Assembly: GCA_023415895.1 (NCBI GenBank)
Contig: JAEZJA010000176.1
Coordinates: 1 to 6,408, forward strand
Length of the DNA stretch: 6,408 nucleotides
Origin: Bacillota bacterium
Lineage (GTDB): Bacteria; Bacillota; Clostridia; Oscillospirales; Acutalibacteraceae
Direction: 5' to 3'
Of the stretch, positions 1 to 5,963 are shown one piece after another. Below the pieces are notes generated by a model that was not told the origin of the DNA, searched no databases, and saw only the letters and a list, made by a program, of their open reading frames with translations. A program made the translations under genes and the position numbers. Position 1 is the stretch's first letter, and the number at the start of each line of letters is the position of its first letter.

Positions 1-237
1 AATGAACCTGAAATCGACGACAAGAGCAAGGTTCTGGAGATGACCATCGAAGAGCTGGATCTCTCCGTTCGCGCGTTCAACTGCCTGAAGCGCGCCGGCA
101 TCAACACGGTTGAAGATCTGATCAACAAGAGCGAGGACGATATGATGAAGGTGCGCAACCTTGGTCGCAAGTCGCTCGAGGAAGTCGTCAACAAGCTGAA
201 TTCTCTCGGATTTAGTCTGGTCAGCGACGAAGATTAG
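1..237 (+). CDS. rpoA: RNA polymerase subunit alpha, C-terminal domain (5' end outside window)
   Basis: The reading frame is open from base 1 to the TAG at 235-237 and gives the last 78 residues of the alpha subunit of RNA polymerase. This is the alpha C-terminal domain, which binds UP-element DNA and activators. The first helix carries the family signature [13 protein letters not shown], including the Arg, Asn, Cys and Lys that contact the DNA minor groove in characterised alpha subunits. The helix-hairpin-helix part follows as [12 protein letters not shown], with an acidic tail ending SDED. The N-terminal assembly domain lies to the left of the window. The next gene is rplQ, the standard neighbour at the end of the ribosomal-protein operon in bacteria. 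Nothing looks broken. Identification is essentially certain from the residues; only the missing 5' part limits it. Confidence 0.97.
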   Translation, partial: NEPEIDDKSKVLEMTIEELDLSVRAFNCLKRAGINTVEDLINKSEDDMMKVRNLGRKSLEEVVNKLNSLGFSLVSDED

Positions 238-388
238 GCCAGCCTGCCGACCCGGCGGAGCCGTCCGCTGGGCAGCGATATCTGTCGTTTACGCCATAGC
301 TGCTGGCATTGCCTGCAGTAAGACGAAGCATAGATTCATTTGTTTATCACTTGATTGTTTTCAACCTAAGGAAAAGGAGTGAATTCAC
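238..388 (+). other. rpoA-rplQ spacer with a GC-rich hairpin
   Basis: These 151 bases separate two genes that are normally close together. A hairpin can be drawn at 251-272: CCCGGCGGA, a four-base loop GCCG, then TCCGCTGGG, giving nine pairs including one G-U. No T-run follows it, so it is not a standard terminator; processing, attenuation or mRNA stability are possible roles, all inferred. A weak promoter-like pair, TTGCCT at 309-314 and TAGATT at 331-336 with a 16-base gap, could give rplQ some independent transcription, but each box matches consensus at only four of six positions. The rplQ ribosome site AAGGAG lies at 374-379. Confidence 0.45.
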
Positions 389-730
389 ATGCCCGGAACC
401 AGAAAGCTCGGCCGGCCTACGGCTCACCGTACGGCTATGCTCAGAGCCATGGTCACCTTCTTGCTTGAGAAGGGCCGCATTGAAACCACAGTTACCCGTG
501 CCAAAGAGGTACGCGCGCTGACTGAAAAGATGATTACGATCGCAAAGAATCCGACGCTGGCGAATAAGCGTCTGATCTACTCTTTTGTTACAAAAGAAAG
601 CGTATCTAAGAAGCTGTTTGATGAGATTGCCCCCAAGTATGCCGACCGTCAGGGCGGTTATATTCGCATTGTGAAGACGGAAGCCCGTCGTGGCGATGCA
701 GCGGAAATGGCCATCATTGAACTGATCTAA
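389..730 (+). CDS. rplQ: 50S ribosomal protein L17
   Basis: This encodes bacterial ribosomal protein L17 (bL17), a structural protein of the large subunit that binds 23S rRNA near the peptide exit tunnel. The 113-residue product starts [20 protein letters not shown], the hallmark N-terminus, and continues with the conserved [12 protein letters not shown] segment at about residues 31-42. The basic C-terminal strand region contains [15 protein letters not shown] at about residues 88-102. It is about the length of Firmicute L17 proteins, which lack the longer tail of the E. coli protein. The ATG is preceded by AAGGAG with a nine-base gap, which fixes the start. A strong terminator begins 15 bases after the stop, so rplQ is the last gene of the ribosomal operon here. 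All coding DNA from 1200 to the window end is on the opposite strand. Confidence 0.98.
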   Translation: MPGTRKLGRPTAHRTAMLRAMVTFLLEKGRIETTVTRAKEVRALTEKMITIAKNPTLANKRLIYSFVTKESVSKKLFDEIAPKYADRQGGYIRIVKTEARRGDAAEMAIIELI

Positions 731-745
731 GTCATCCGTAAAAGC

Positions 746-777
746 AATGACCGTCCTGTTTAGGACGGTCATTTTTT
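746..777 (+). terminator. Intrinsic terminator ending the rpoA-rplQ operon
   Basis: A perfect 11-base-pair stem is formed by AATGACCGTCC (746-756) and GGACGGTCATT (763-773), with a six-base loop TGTTTA. A run of six Ts (772-777) overlaps the end of the stem. It begins 15 bases after the rplQ stop and is a textbook Rho-independent terminator for + strand transcription. The stem could also act weakly on the other strand, because an A-rich stretch precedes it. Confidence 0.93.
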
Positions 778-795
778 GTGAGTGGGCGAAATAAA

Positions 796-924
796 GGGGA
801 TGTTGCAAAACGGTTATTTTGGGACGTTTATTAACCGTCCCCTAAAATACATCGCGGTTGAACACGGTACACGTAGCGATAAAAAGGGGCGATTATCAAT
901 CGCCCGCCGTTTTGCAACATCCCC
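796..924. mobile_element. 129-base structured element with 18-base terminal inverted repeats (MITE-like)
   Basis: The ends are perfect inverted repeats of 18 bases: GGGGATGTTGCAAAACGG (796-813) and CCGTTTTGCAACATCCCC (907-924). Between them three more hairpins can be drawn. At 815-849, TATTTT/AAAATA plus GGGACG/CGTCCC pair around a two-base bulge. At 851-880, ATCGC pairs with GCGAT. At 887-905, GGGCGATT pairs with AATCGCCC around loop ATC. The whole would fold as a four-way junction on a long closing stem. GAAATAAAG (788-796) and GAATTAAAG (926-934) flank it and match at eight of nine positions, as an aged target duplication might. The outer motif TGTTGCAAA recalls IS6-family ends (from memory). 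It encodes no protein of its own. A non-autonomous transposable element is the best reading; a structured RNA is the alternative. Confidence 0.7.
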
Positions 925-925
925 A

Positions 926-1140
926 GAATTAAAGAAGGACATAGGATGGATATTACGAGAGCTGTGTGATGAAAGGAAAATCAAAATCATACAAGCGCAA
1001 GTTAGTCCCGATCATATTCCTATTCCCTTCAGTATACCGCTCCAATATAGCCTATCAACATTTATGGGCTTCTTGAAAGGAAAAAGCAGTCTCATGATAT
1101 TAGACAGGCATGCAAGTCCGAAATAAAATATGGAAACAGG
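926..1140 (+). pseudogene. IS200/IS605-family transposase (TnpA, Y1 type) remnant
   Basis: Translated from 926, this matches the middle of the small IS200-type Y1 transposases: KKDIGWILRELCDE, then SPDHI, then SLSTFMGFLKGKSSLMILDRH. Intact proteins of the family are about 130-150 residues and act as single-strand DNA transposases using an HUH motif and one catalytic Tyr. Several defects are visible. The N-terminal third is missing; the structured element and the rplQ terminator lie where it should be. The HUH motif, usually HIH, reads HIP (1013-1021), explained by one CAT to CCT change. A stop at 1124-1126 falls where the family reads K-Y-K-Y-G-N-R. Adding one base there restores Y-K-Y-G-N-R to 1140, so this is a one-base deletion. 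Homology then ends, and the Tyr region is gone. A GTG at 782 opens a frame through the element into this remnant, but that is not a credible gene. Confidence 0.85.
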
Positions 1141-1156
1141 ACATACGAGCATATAT

Positions 1157-1198
1157 ATAAAGAAGAGGATTTATTATTGTAAAAATCCTCTTCTTTAT
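1157..1198 (-). terminator. Long hairpin just after the 50-codon minus-strand gene
   Basis: AAAGAAGAGGATTT (1159-1172) and AAATCCTCTTCTTT (1183-1196) pair perfectly over 14 bases around a ten-base loop, and two further A-T pairs extend the stem to 1157 and 1198. On the minus strand it begins one base after the stop codon at 1200 and is followed by TATATAT rather than a pure T-run. It is probably the terminator of the minus-strand operon and would also prevent convergent read-through into rplQ. The weak U-tract lowers confidence. An insertion-sequence end hairpin is an alternative, given the transposase remnant beside it. Confidence 0.6.
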
Positions 1199-1199
1199 G

Positions 1200-1352
1200 C
1201 TACATCATATCATTTTTTTCAAACGCTATGAGAACGATATTTTGTTTCTTGTTTTGATTAATCCTTTGTTCTACTTCTTGAAGAATTTTTAGATCATCTT
1301 GACTGATATCACTATAATCGTAATTTTCTGGGAAACGAGAATTTTGATTCAT
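1200..1352 (-). CDS. Small hypothetical protein, 50 residues
   Basis: An ATG at 1352 opens a 50-codon frame ending in TAG (1200-1202). The protein starts MNQNSRFPENYDYSDISQDD, continues with a predicted charged helix LKILQEVEQRINQNKKQ, then a short hydrophobic strand NIVLIAFEK. I see no signal peptide, membrane segment or Cys motif, so it should be a small cytosolic protein. The general pattern (Tyr-rich start, one helix, one IVLIAFE-type strand) resembles small uncharacterised clostridial proteins I have seen, but I cannot name a family. Support for a real gene comes from an ideal ribosome site (AAGGAG, ten-base gap) and a hairpin immediately after the stop. It follows the KwaB-like gene by 108 bases on the same strand and has much lower GC, which suggests a separate origin. 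Confidence 0.7.
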   Translation of the reverse strand: MNQNSRFPENYDYSDISQDDLKILQEVEQRINQNKKQNIVLIAFEKNDMM

Positions 1353-1362
1353 AATTATTTCG

Positions 1363-1369
1363 CTCCTTT
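1363..1369 (-). promoter_or_regulatory. Ribosome binding site supporting the 50-codon gene
   Basis: On the minus strand the bases read AAAGGAG, with ten bases to the ATG at 1352. This near-perfect Shine-Dalgarno sequence is the main evidence that the short frame is translated and fixes its start. Confidence 0.7.
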
Positions 1370-1460
1370 TCGTTTACTGATAGCTTATCCAAAAAATGAA
1401 TCCGTATACTATTCGTTACCCCAACATTTGTTATAGAGCCAGAAAAAAGGACGGTAGTTT

Positions 1461-2399
1461 CTATCGAGGCATAATATTGCTGCCGACCGACAGTCTACCC
1501 AGCGCATCGTGGCAGCTGCGGCCGCAGAGGAGATCAATCAAAAAATCACATTGTTCGGCATCCGCGGTATCCACGAGGCCCTGGCTGTCGGAGCAAAGGC
1601 CGTAGCGGCTGAGAAAGTCCGCGCGTTCCTCGAGAGGAAGACGCACAATAAAATCCAGCACCTCGCGGTCAAAGGTCAAGAATTTGCGGGTGCTCTTGTA
1701 AGCGGCCTTCTCCAATTCCTCAAAGTTGCTGACAATGGAACACTCGGCGACCGCCTGCAGGCGTTTGCCGGTGATAGCCGCCTGACGGCTTTCGAGTCCC
1801 AGGTCTTTTTCCACGTTAGGAGAGAGTATGTAACAGGTATCACCGATCAGAAGCAAATCCGCAGTGTGCGGGAAATCAAATAGAGGCGTTTCAGCTTCCG
1901 CAATTTCGCCGCCCACAGTTACACACAAACGACGTTTGGTGCCTTTGATAAAGGGGTTGGAGCGTTTCATCAACAGTACCCGTTCGACGATTTCGTTCTT
2001 TTCATTTTTGATAAGGCCTTCGAAAAGAAAACCGGTAGGTGTGGGGGCGACACCCATCACAAAATCCTCCGCCGAGAAGGGATAGGCATTCTTGACATCG
2101 GTCAGCAGACACACCAATTGTTCATGAATCAGTACATCCGACTGGTCAACCGCCGCAATCGCCTCTTTAGGAAGAAAGGGCGTGTAGTCTACGACGGCGC
2201 GGTCGGGTAGTACTTTCTCAAGTAGATTCACGACCGTGGAATCCATCAGTCCCGCAATGTTTTTCATCGCGCATTGGCTGACCTGCATGTCAATGCCGTC
2301 CTTGGTCTTTTTGGATGTGTAGAAGCAAAGCTTCCATTCGTATTCATAAATGCGTGCTTTCACGTCGCGCAGTCCGCTCAATAAGCTTTGTGAGTCCAT
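1461..2399 (-). CDS. KwaB-like (DUF4868) protein, candidate antiphage factor
   Basis: The 312-residue product looks like the DUF4868 family, whose best-known member is KwaB of the Kiwa defence system; KwaB is also a little over 300 residues. Family assignment is by pattern. Residues 20-110 form a mixed helix/strand N-terminal part with a VDYTPFLP segment (70-77). Residues 114-200 contain the strand-rich core: FVMGVAPTPTGFLFEGLIK, then VLLMKRSNPF (141-150), then a Gly turn and TADLLLIGDTCYILSP (179-194). A helical part follows with SIVSNFEELEKAAYKSTRKF (221-240). No signal peptide or membrane helix is visible, so it should act in the cytosol. In Kiwa, KwaB works with the membrane protein KwaA; none is encoded in this window. 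The ATG has AGGAGG ten bases upstream (2410-2415). The gene starts 53 bases after capG and is probably co-transcribed with it. The C-terminus ends in frame and seems intact. A diverged DUF4868 protein with another role is possible. Confidence 0.6.
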   Translation of the reverse strand: MDSQSLLSGLRDVKARIYEYEWKLCFYTSKKTKDGIDMQVSQCAMKNIAGLMDSTVVNLLEKVLPDRAVVDYTPFLPKEAIAAVDQSDVLIHEQLVCLLTDVKNAYPFSAEDFVMGVAPTPTGFLFEGLIKNEKNEIVERVLLMKRSNPFIKGTKRRLCVTVGGEIAEAETPLFDFPHTADLLLIGDTCYILSPNVEKDLGLESRQAAITGKRLQAVAECSIVSNFEELEKAAYKSTRKFLTFDREVLDFIVRLPLEERADFLSRYGLCSDSQGLVDTADAEQCDFLIDLLCGRSCHDALGRLSVGSNIMPR

Positions 2400-2452
2400 G
2401 GGTTGTTTTCCTCCTGAATCCGTTATATCCTGTGGTGGGTGTGTATGGGTGG

Positions 2453-3595
2453 TCAGGATTTTCTCCAGACCATGCGGTTGACAATGCCGGTGTAGCTTTG
2501 AATAATCTTGACAACTTTAGCGGATACGTTTTCGTCCATGTAAGTTTCCACAGGCAAGCCGAGATCCCCGTTGCGGTTCATCTCCACAGCCGTATCCACA
2601 GCCTGCAGCACCTGTTGGGTAGTGATTCCTGCCAGAATAAAGTTGCCGCGATCCATGGCTTCGGGGCGTTCGGTTGACGTACGGATGCAGACGGCCGGGA
2701 AGGGGTGGCCAACCGACAAGAAGAAGCTGGATTCCTCCGGCAGTGTGCCCGAATCGGACACGACGGCAAAAGCGTTCATCTGCAAATGATTATAGTCATG
2801 GAAACCGAGCGGTTGGTGCCGAATCACGCGTTTGTCAAACACAAAGCCCCGCTGGTCAATGAATTTCTGTGAACGGGGGTGGCAGGAATAAAGAATGGGC
2901 ATGTCGTATGTCTCGGCCAGCGCATTGACCGCGTTCATGAGGCTCAAAAAATTGTCTTCGGTATCGATGTTTTCCTCACGATGGGCCGAGAGCAGCATGT
3001 AGCTGCCTTTTTGAAGTCCCAGGCGGGTCAGAATATCGCTGGTTTCAATCTTTTCAAGGTTGGCATGCAGCACCTCGGCCATGGGCGAGCCGGTCACAAA
3101 GGTGCGCTCACGTGGCACCCCTGCCGCGTTGAGATAGCGACGGGCGTGCTCAGAATAGCACATATTCACGTCGGCGGTCACATCCACAATGCGGCGGTTG
3201 GTTTCCTCAGGAAGGCATTCGTCAAAGCAGCGGTTACCCGCTTCCATGTGAAAAATCGGGATGTGCAGCCGTTTGGCGCCGATTACCGATAGGCAGGAGT
3301 TGGTATCGCCCAGCACCAGTACGGCATCGGGCTGGGTTTGTACCATCAGGTCATAGGAGCGCGCGATAATGTTGCCGATGGTTTCTCCCAGGTCTTTTCC
3401 CACCGCATCAAGATAATAATTCGGTGCACGCAGCCCCAGATCGTCAAAAAAGACCTGATTGAGGGTATAATCATAGTTCTGTCCGGTGTGAACCAGCAGC
3501 TGATCAAAATAGCGGTCGCAGCATTTGATCACGGCGGACAGCCGGATAATCTCCGGCCGTGTGCCAAGTATGGTCATCAGCTTCAGCTTAGACAT
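2453..3595 (-). CDS. capG: UDP-GlcNAc 2-epimerase-like enzyme of UDP-L-FucNAc synthesis (CapG/FnlC)
   Basis: This 380-residue enzyme belongs to the non-hydrolysing UDP-GlcNAc 2-epimerase family (GT-B fold, cytosolic). In the CapE-CapF-CapG pathway it performs the last step, C-2 epimerisation to UDP-N-acetyl-L-fucosamine. Visible motifs are GTRPEIIRLS (11-20), VLGDTNS (94-100), HMEAGNRCFDECLPEETNRR (116-135), SAHREEN (203-209), SCHPRS (237-242), SDSGTLPEESS (280-290) and IRTSTERPEAMD (304-315). The GNRCFDE form and the TSTERPEAMD stretch fit the CapG/FnlC branch better than general WecB. The ATG is preceded by AAGGCGG and lies only 17 bases after capF, so the two are translationally close. One oddity is VDVTAD at 137-142, where I expect Asp-His in this branch. 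If the neighbours were absent, wecB would be the fallback name. Confidence 0.9.
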   Translation of the reverse strand: MSKLKLMTILGTRPEIIRLSAVIKCCDRYFDQLLVHTGQNYDYTLNQVFFDDLGLRAPNYYLDAVGKDLGETIGNIIARSYDLMVQTQPDAVLVLGDTNSCLSVIGAKRLHIPIFHMEAGNRCFDECLPEETNRRIVDVTADVNMCYSEHARRYLNAAGVPRERTFVTGSPMAEVLHANLEKIETSDILTRLGLQKGSYMLLSAHREENIDTEDNFLSLMNAVNALAETYDMPILYSCHPRSQKFIDQRGFVFDKRVIRHQPLGFHDYNHLQMNAFAVVSDSGTLPEESSFFLSVGHPFPAVCIRTSTERPEAMDRGNFILAGITTQQVLQAVDTAVEMNRNGDLGLPVETYMDENVSAKVVKIIQSYTGIVNRMVWRKS

Positions 3596-3612
3596 GGTTT
3601 GTACCGCCTTCT

Positions 3613-4722
3613 TTACACTTTTTCAAAATAGGTGTCGGGGTTTTCAGGATCAAAGGCTTCGTTCGCCCACATGAACGTCACGAGATCGGTGTCTCCGACG
3701 TTTACGATGCTGTGCGTATAGCCGGTCGGTATGTCGATGACCTCGAGTTTCTCACCACTGACAGCATAGTCGATAACATCCTCGCTGCCGATCAAGCGAA
3801 AGCGGATGATTCCCTGACCGCTGACAACAAGAAACTTTTCGTTCTTGGTGTGGTGCCAGTGATTGCCCTTGGTAATCCCCGGCTTGGCAACGTTGACCGA
3901 AAACTGGCCGCGGTCGGCGGTGCGGAGAATTTCCGTGAAGGAGCCGCGGGCATCGACATTCATTTTCAGCGGGTAGGAAAAGCCATCGGCAGGAAGGTAG
4001 CTGAGATAGGTGCTGTACAGCTTCTTTTCAAAGGCATTGGCCATATTCGGTACGGACAAATCCACACGGCTTTGACGAAAACGGTAGAGTGTATCCACAA
4101 TCTCACCCAGCGTGACCGTGTGCACAACCGGCACTTCGCAAAAGTCACCCACACGGTTTTCGCGTGTGTTCATCGCCCGGATCAGCTCATGTACCACATC
4201 GTCGATGTAAACCAGCCGCAATACCGTGGAACGGTCATTGACCTGAACGGGCAGGTCACGCGCGATATGATGGCAAAAGGTCGCCACCACGCTGTTGTAC
4301 TGGGGGCGGCACCATTTGCCGAAAATATTCGGGAAGCGGTAAATCAGCGCCTTGGCGCCCGTTTCTTGGGCATAACGGAACAACAGGTCTTCTCCCGCTT
4401 TTTTACTCTGACCATAGGCATTATCAAGAGTTGCCTGTATTGAGGATGCCAGCAGGATGGGGCAGGTGTTGTGATGCTTTTTTAGTGTTTCGAGCAGGGT
4501 AGAGGTGAACCCAAAATTGCCCCGCATAAAGTCATCGGGGTCTGTAGGACGATTGACCCCCGCGAGATGAAAGACAAAATCGCAGTCGGCGGCATACTCG
4601 TCAAGCAGCTCGGGATCGGTGTCCTGATCGAACAAATACAGATCAAAATATTGCTGGTTGTGCAGCTCGGCCACCAGATTCTTGCCGACAAACCCGCCGG
4701 CGCCGGTAATCAGTACTTTCAT
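3613..4722 (-). CDS. capF: Bifunctional UDP-sugar 3-epimerase/4-keto reductase (CapF/FnlB)
   Basis: This is the second enzyme of UDP-N-acetyl-L-fucosamine synthesis. It has an N-terminal short-chain dehydrogenase domain and a C-terminal cupin, as in Staphylococcus aureus CapF. In that enzyme the zinc cupin epimerises C-3 and the NADPH-dependent domain then reduces the 4-keto group. The Rossmann loop GAGGFVG is at 7-13, the SDR pair YGQSK at 103-107 (Tyr103, Lys107), and the PNIFG/VYIDD segments at 131-135 and 171-175. The cupin runs from about 250 to 369, with GNHWHHTKNEKF (286-297) and TGYTHSI (333-339). Its probable metal ligands are among His288, His290, Glu295 and His337. A longer frame begins at a GTG (4740), but the ATG at 4722 has GAGGGAG nine bases upstream and gives 369 residues, the S. 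aureus CapF length as I recall it. The gene lies 55 bases after capE and 17 before capG. Confidence 0.93.
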   Translation of the reverse strand: MKVLITGAGGFVGKNLVAELHNQQYFDLYLFDQDTDPELLDEYAADCDFVFHLAGVNRPTDPDDFMRGNFGFTSTLLETLKKHHNTCPILLASSIQATLDNAYGQSKKAGEDLLFRYAQETGAKALIYRFPNIFGKWCRPQYNSVVATFCHHIARDLPVQVNDRSTVLRLVYIDDVVHELIRAMNTRENRVGDFCEVPVVHTVTLGEIVDTLYRFRQSRVDLSVPNMANAFEKKLYSTYLSYLPADGFSYPLKMNVDARGSFTEILRTADRGQFSVNVAKPGITKGNHWHHTKNEKFLVVSGQGIIRFRLIGSEDVIDYAVSGEKLEVIDIPTGYTHSIVNVGDTDLVTFMWANEAFDPENPDTYFEKV

Positions 4723-4731
4723 AAGTGGCTT

Positions 4732-4738
4732 CTCCCTC
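4732..4738 (-). promoter_or_regulatory. capF ribosome binding site that decides the start
   Basis: On the minus strand the bases read GAGGGAG, nine bases before the ATG at 4722. The alternative GTG at 4740 lies directly upstream of this site and has no comparable motif, so the ATG is preferred. Confidence 0.75.
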
Positions 4739-4777
4739 ACGTCAAAGTCTTGTGGGTCAATCTAAGGAGCAGTATAC

Positions 4778-5800
4778 TCAGCGGGCTTCCCAGGCAGCCA
4801 ACTCCTGCCGGATGGTGGACAGCGCGAGCAGCTTTTGCTTGACCTGTTCCACGGTGAGCAGTTGGGTGTTGCTGGAGGTAAACTCGCGAAGCTCGGTCCG
4901 CTCCTGATTTCCCTCAATGAAATATTTATCATAGTTGAGATCGCGCTTATCAGCCGGAACGCGATAGAAGTCTCCCATATCGACCGCGTGAGCGCATTCC
5001 TCATTGGTAAGCAATGTTTCATACATTTTTTCGCCATGACGGATGCCGATTATTTTGATCTCACTCTCTACGTGGAAAAGCTCCTTAATCGCCTGAGCCA
5101 GCACCTGAATGGTGCAGGCGGGAGCCTTCTGCACGAGAATATCGCCTGCAATACCCTTTTCAAAGGCAAACAACACAAGATCTACCGCTTCGTCGAGACT
5201 CATAATAAAACGGGTCATGGAGGGCTCCGTGATTGTAATCGGACGTCCTTCCTTGATCTGTTCAATCCACAGAGGAATGACCGAGCCGCGGCTGCACAAA
5301 ACGTTGCCGTATCGTGTGCAGCAGATTTTGGTCGCATCCGGTGATACCGTGCGGGATTTGGCAATAATGACCTTTTCCATCATGGCCTTGGATGTGCCCA
5401 TCGCATTAACCGGGTAGCAGGCTTTATCGGTGGAAAGGCAGATAACGGTTTTAACGCCCTCTTCAATTGCCGCCGTCAGTACATGATCGGTGCCGAGTAC
5501 ATTGGTTCGAACAGCTTCCAACGGGAAAAACTCGCAGGAGGGCACCTGCTTGAGCGCGGCGGCGTGAAAGATATAGTCCACACCATGCAGTGCATTTTTA
5601 ATACTGGACAGATCGCGTACGTCACCAAGGTAATACTTAATCTTGTCGTTGCCGTACTGGTGGCGCATATCATCCTGCTTTTTCTCATCGCGGGAGAATA
5701 TCCGAATTTCACCGATGTCGGTGTTTAAGAAGCGGTCGAGCACCGCGTTGCCGAAGCTGCCAGTGCCCCCGGTGATCAGCAGGGTCTTGTTATCAAACAT
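4778..5800 (-). CDS. capE: UDP-GlcNAc 4,6-dehydratase (5-inverting), CapE/FnlA/WbjB type
   Basis: The 340-residue enzyme is an extended short-chain dehydrogenase (polysaccharide biosynthesis CapD/CapE group). It starts UDP-N-acetyl-L-fucosamine synthesis by removing water across C-4/C-6 of UDP-GlcNAc with inversion at C-5. The NAD(P) loop GGTGSFGNAV is at 11-20, the RDEKKQDDMRH motif of this group at 37-47, and VRDLSSI at 61-67. The active-site region LSTDKACYPVNAMGTSKAMM spans 122-141. Met134 takes the place of the usual SDR Tyr in the Y-x3-K motif, with Lys138 kept. This Met-x3-Lys is a known trait of the CapE/FlaA1 group, not damage. The ATG has AAGGA ten bases upstream (5811-5815). The 239-base gap before it, with a terminator, suggests capE leads its own transcription unit capE-capF-capG-(KwaB-like gene). 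Length and motifs indicate an intact gene. Confidence 0.95.
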   Translation of the reverse strand: MFDNKTLLITGGTGSFGNAVLDRFLNTDIGEIRIFSRDEKKQDDMRHQYGNDKIKYYLGDVRDLSSIKNALHGVDYIFHAAALKQVPSCEFFPLEAVRTNVLGTDHVLTAAIEEGVKTVICLSTDKACYPVNAMGTSKAMMEKVIIAKSRTVSPDATKICCTRYGNVLCSRGSVIPLWIEQIKEGRPITITEPSMTRFIMSLDEAVDLVLFAFEKGIAGDILVQKAPACTIQVLAQAIKELFHVESEIKIIGIRHGEKMYETLLTNEECAHAVDMGDFYRVPADKRDLNYDKYFIEGNQERTELREFTSSNTQLLTVEQVKQKLLALSTIRQELAAWEAR

Positions 5801-5876
5801 CCGTATCGCATCCTTTTATCCAAAATGATGGGGAATCAGTATAGGCAATCATAAATAAGTGGTTGGGCAGAAATCA

Positions 5877-5904
5877 GTCGAATCAGGCAAACTTCATATT
5901 CGAC
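5877..5904. promoter_or_regulatory. Inverted repeat upstream of capE, possible operator
   Basis: GTCGAAT (5877-5883) and ATTCGAC (5898-5904) are perfect seven-base inverted arms separated by 14 bases. The centre-to-centre distance of 21 bases is two helical turns, which suits a dimeric DNA-binding protein. It sits directly beyond the terminator and before the likely capE promoter. No regulator gene is in the window, so the role is inferred. A chance repeat of this size is possible. Confidence 0.3.
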
Positions 5905-5963
5905 AAAAAATCCGGTCTGCCCTGTTTTCCCGCATTTAACGGCAACTTAAAGCAGCACCGGAT
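5905..5963 (-). terminator. Terminator between the aminotransferase gene and capE
   Basis: On the minus strand ATCCGGT (5963-5957) pairs with ACCGGAT (5916-5910 side), continued across a single bulged G by CTGC/GCAG, giving 11 pairs. A run of six Ts (5910-5905) overlaps the end of the stem. The loop is long, about 30 bases. The stem starts 76 bases after the aminotransferase stop. It should end the upstream transcript or act as an attenuator in front of capE. The large loop makes it weaker than a classic terminator. Confidence 0.65.

Noticed and set aside
347..808. A 153-codon minus-strand frame over rplQ
   Set aside because: It is antisense to a certain ribosomal protein gene and runs through its terminator.
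796..924. tRNA gene, suggested by the cloverleaf-like fold
   Set aside because: The closing stem is 18 pairs instead of 7, there is no anticodon arm or TTCGA-type loop, and the terminal symmetry fits a transposable element.
782..1126. A 114-codon + strand frame starting at GTG
   Set aside because: It is an accidental fusion of the inverted-repeat element with a decayed transposase; the first 46 or so codons are element sequence and there is no ribosome site.
1509..1883. A + strand frame opposite the KwaB-like gene, starting with an Ala-rich stretch
   Set aside because: It has no ribosome site and is a mirror of the longer minus-strand gene that has AGGAGG.
3712..4443. A 243-codon + strand frame
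   Set aside because: It lies wholly antisense to capF, whose motifs are clear; the translation shows no recognisable domain and is a frame shadow.
4722..4740. Upstream GTG start for capF
   Set aside because: The ATG at 4722 has the only good ribosome site and gives the expected 369 residues.
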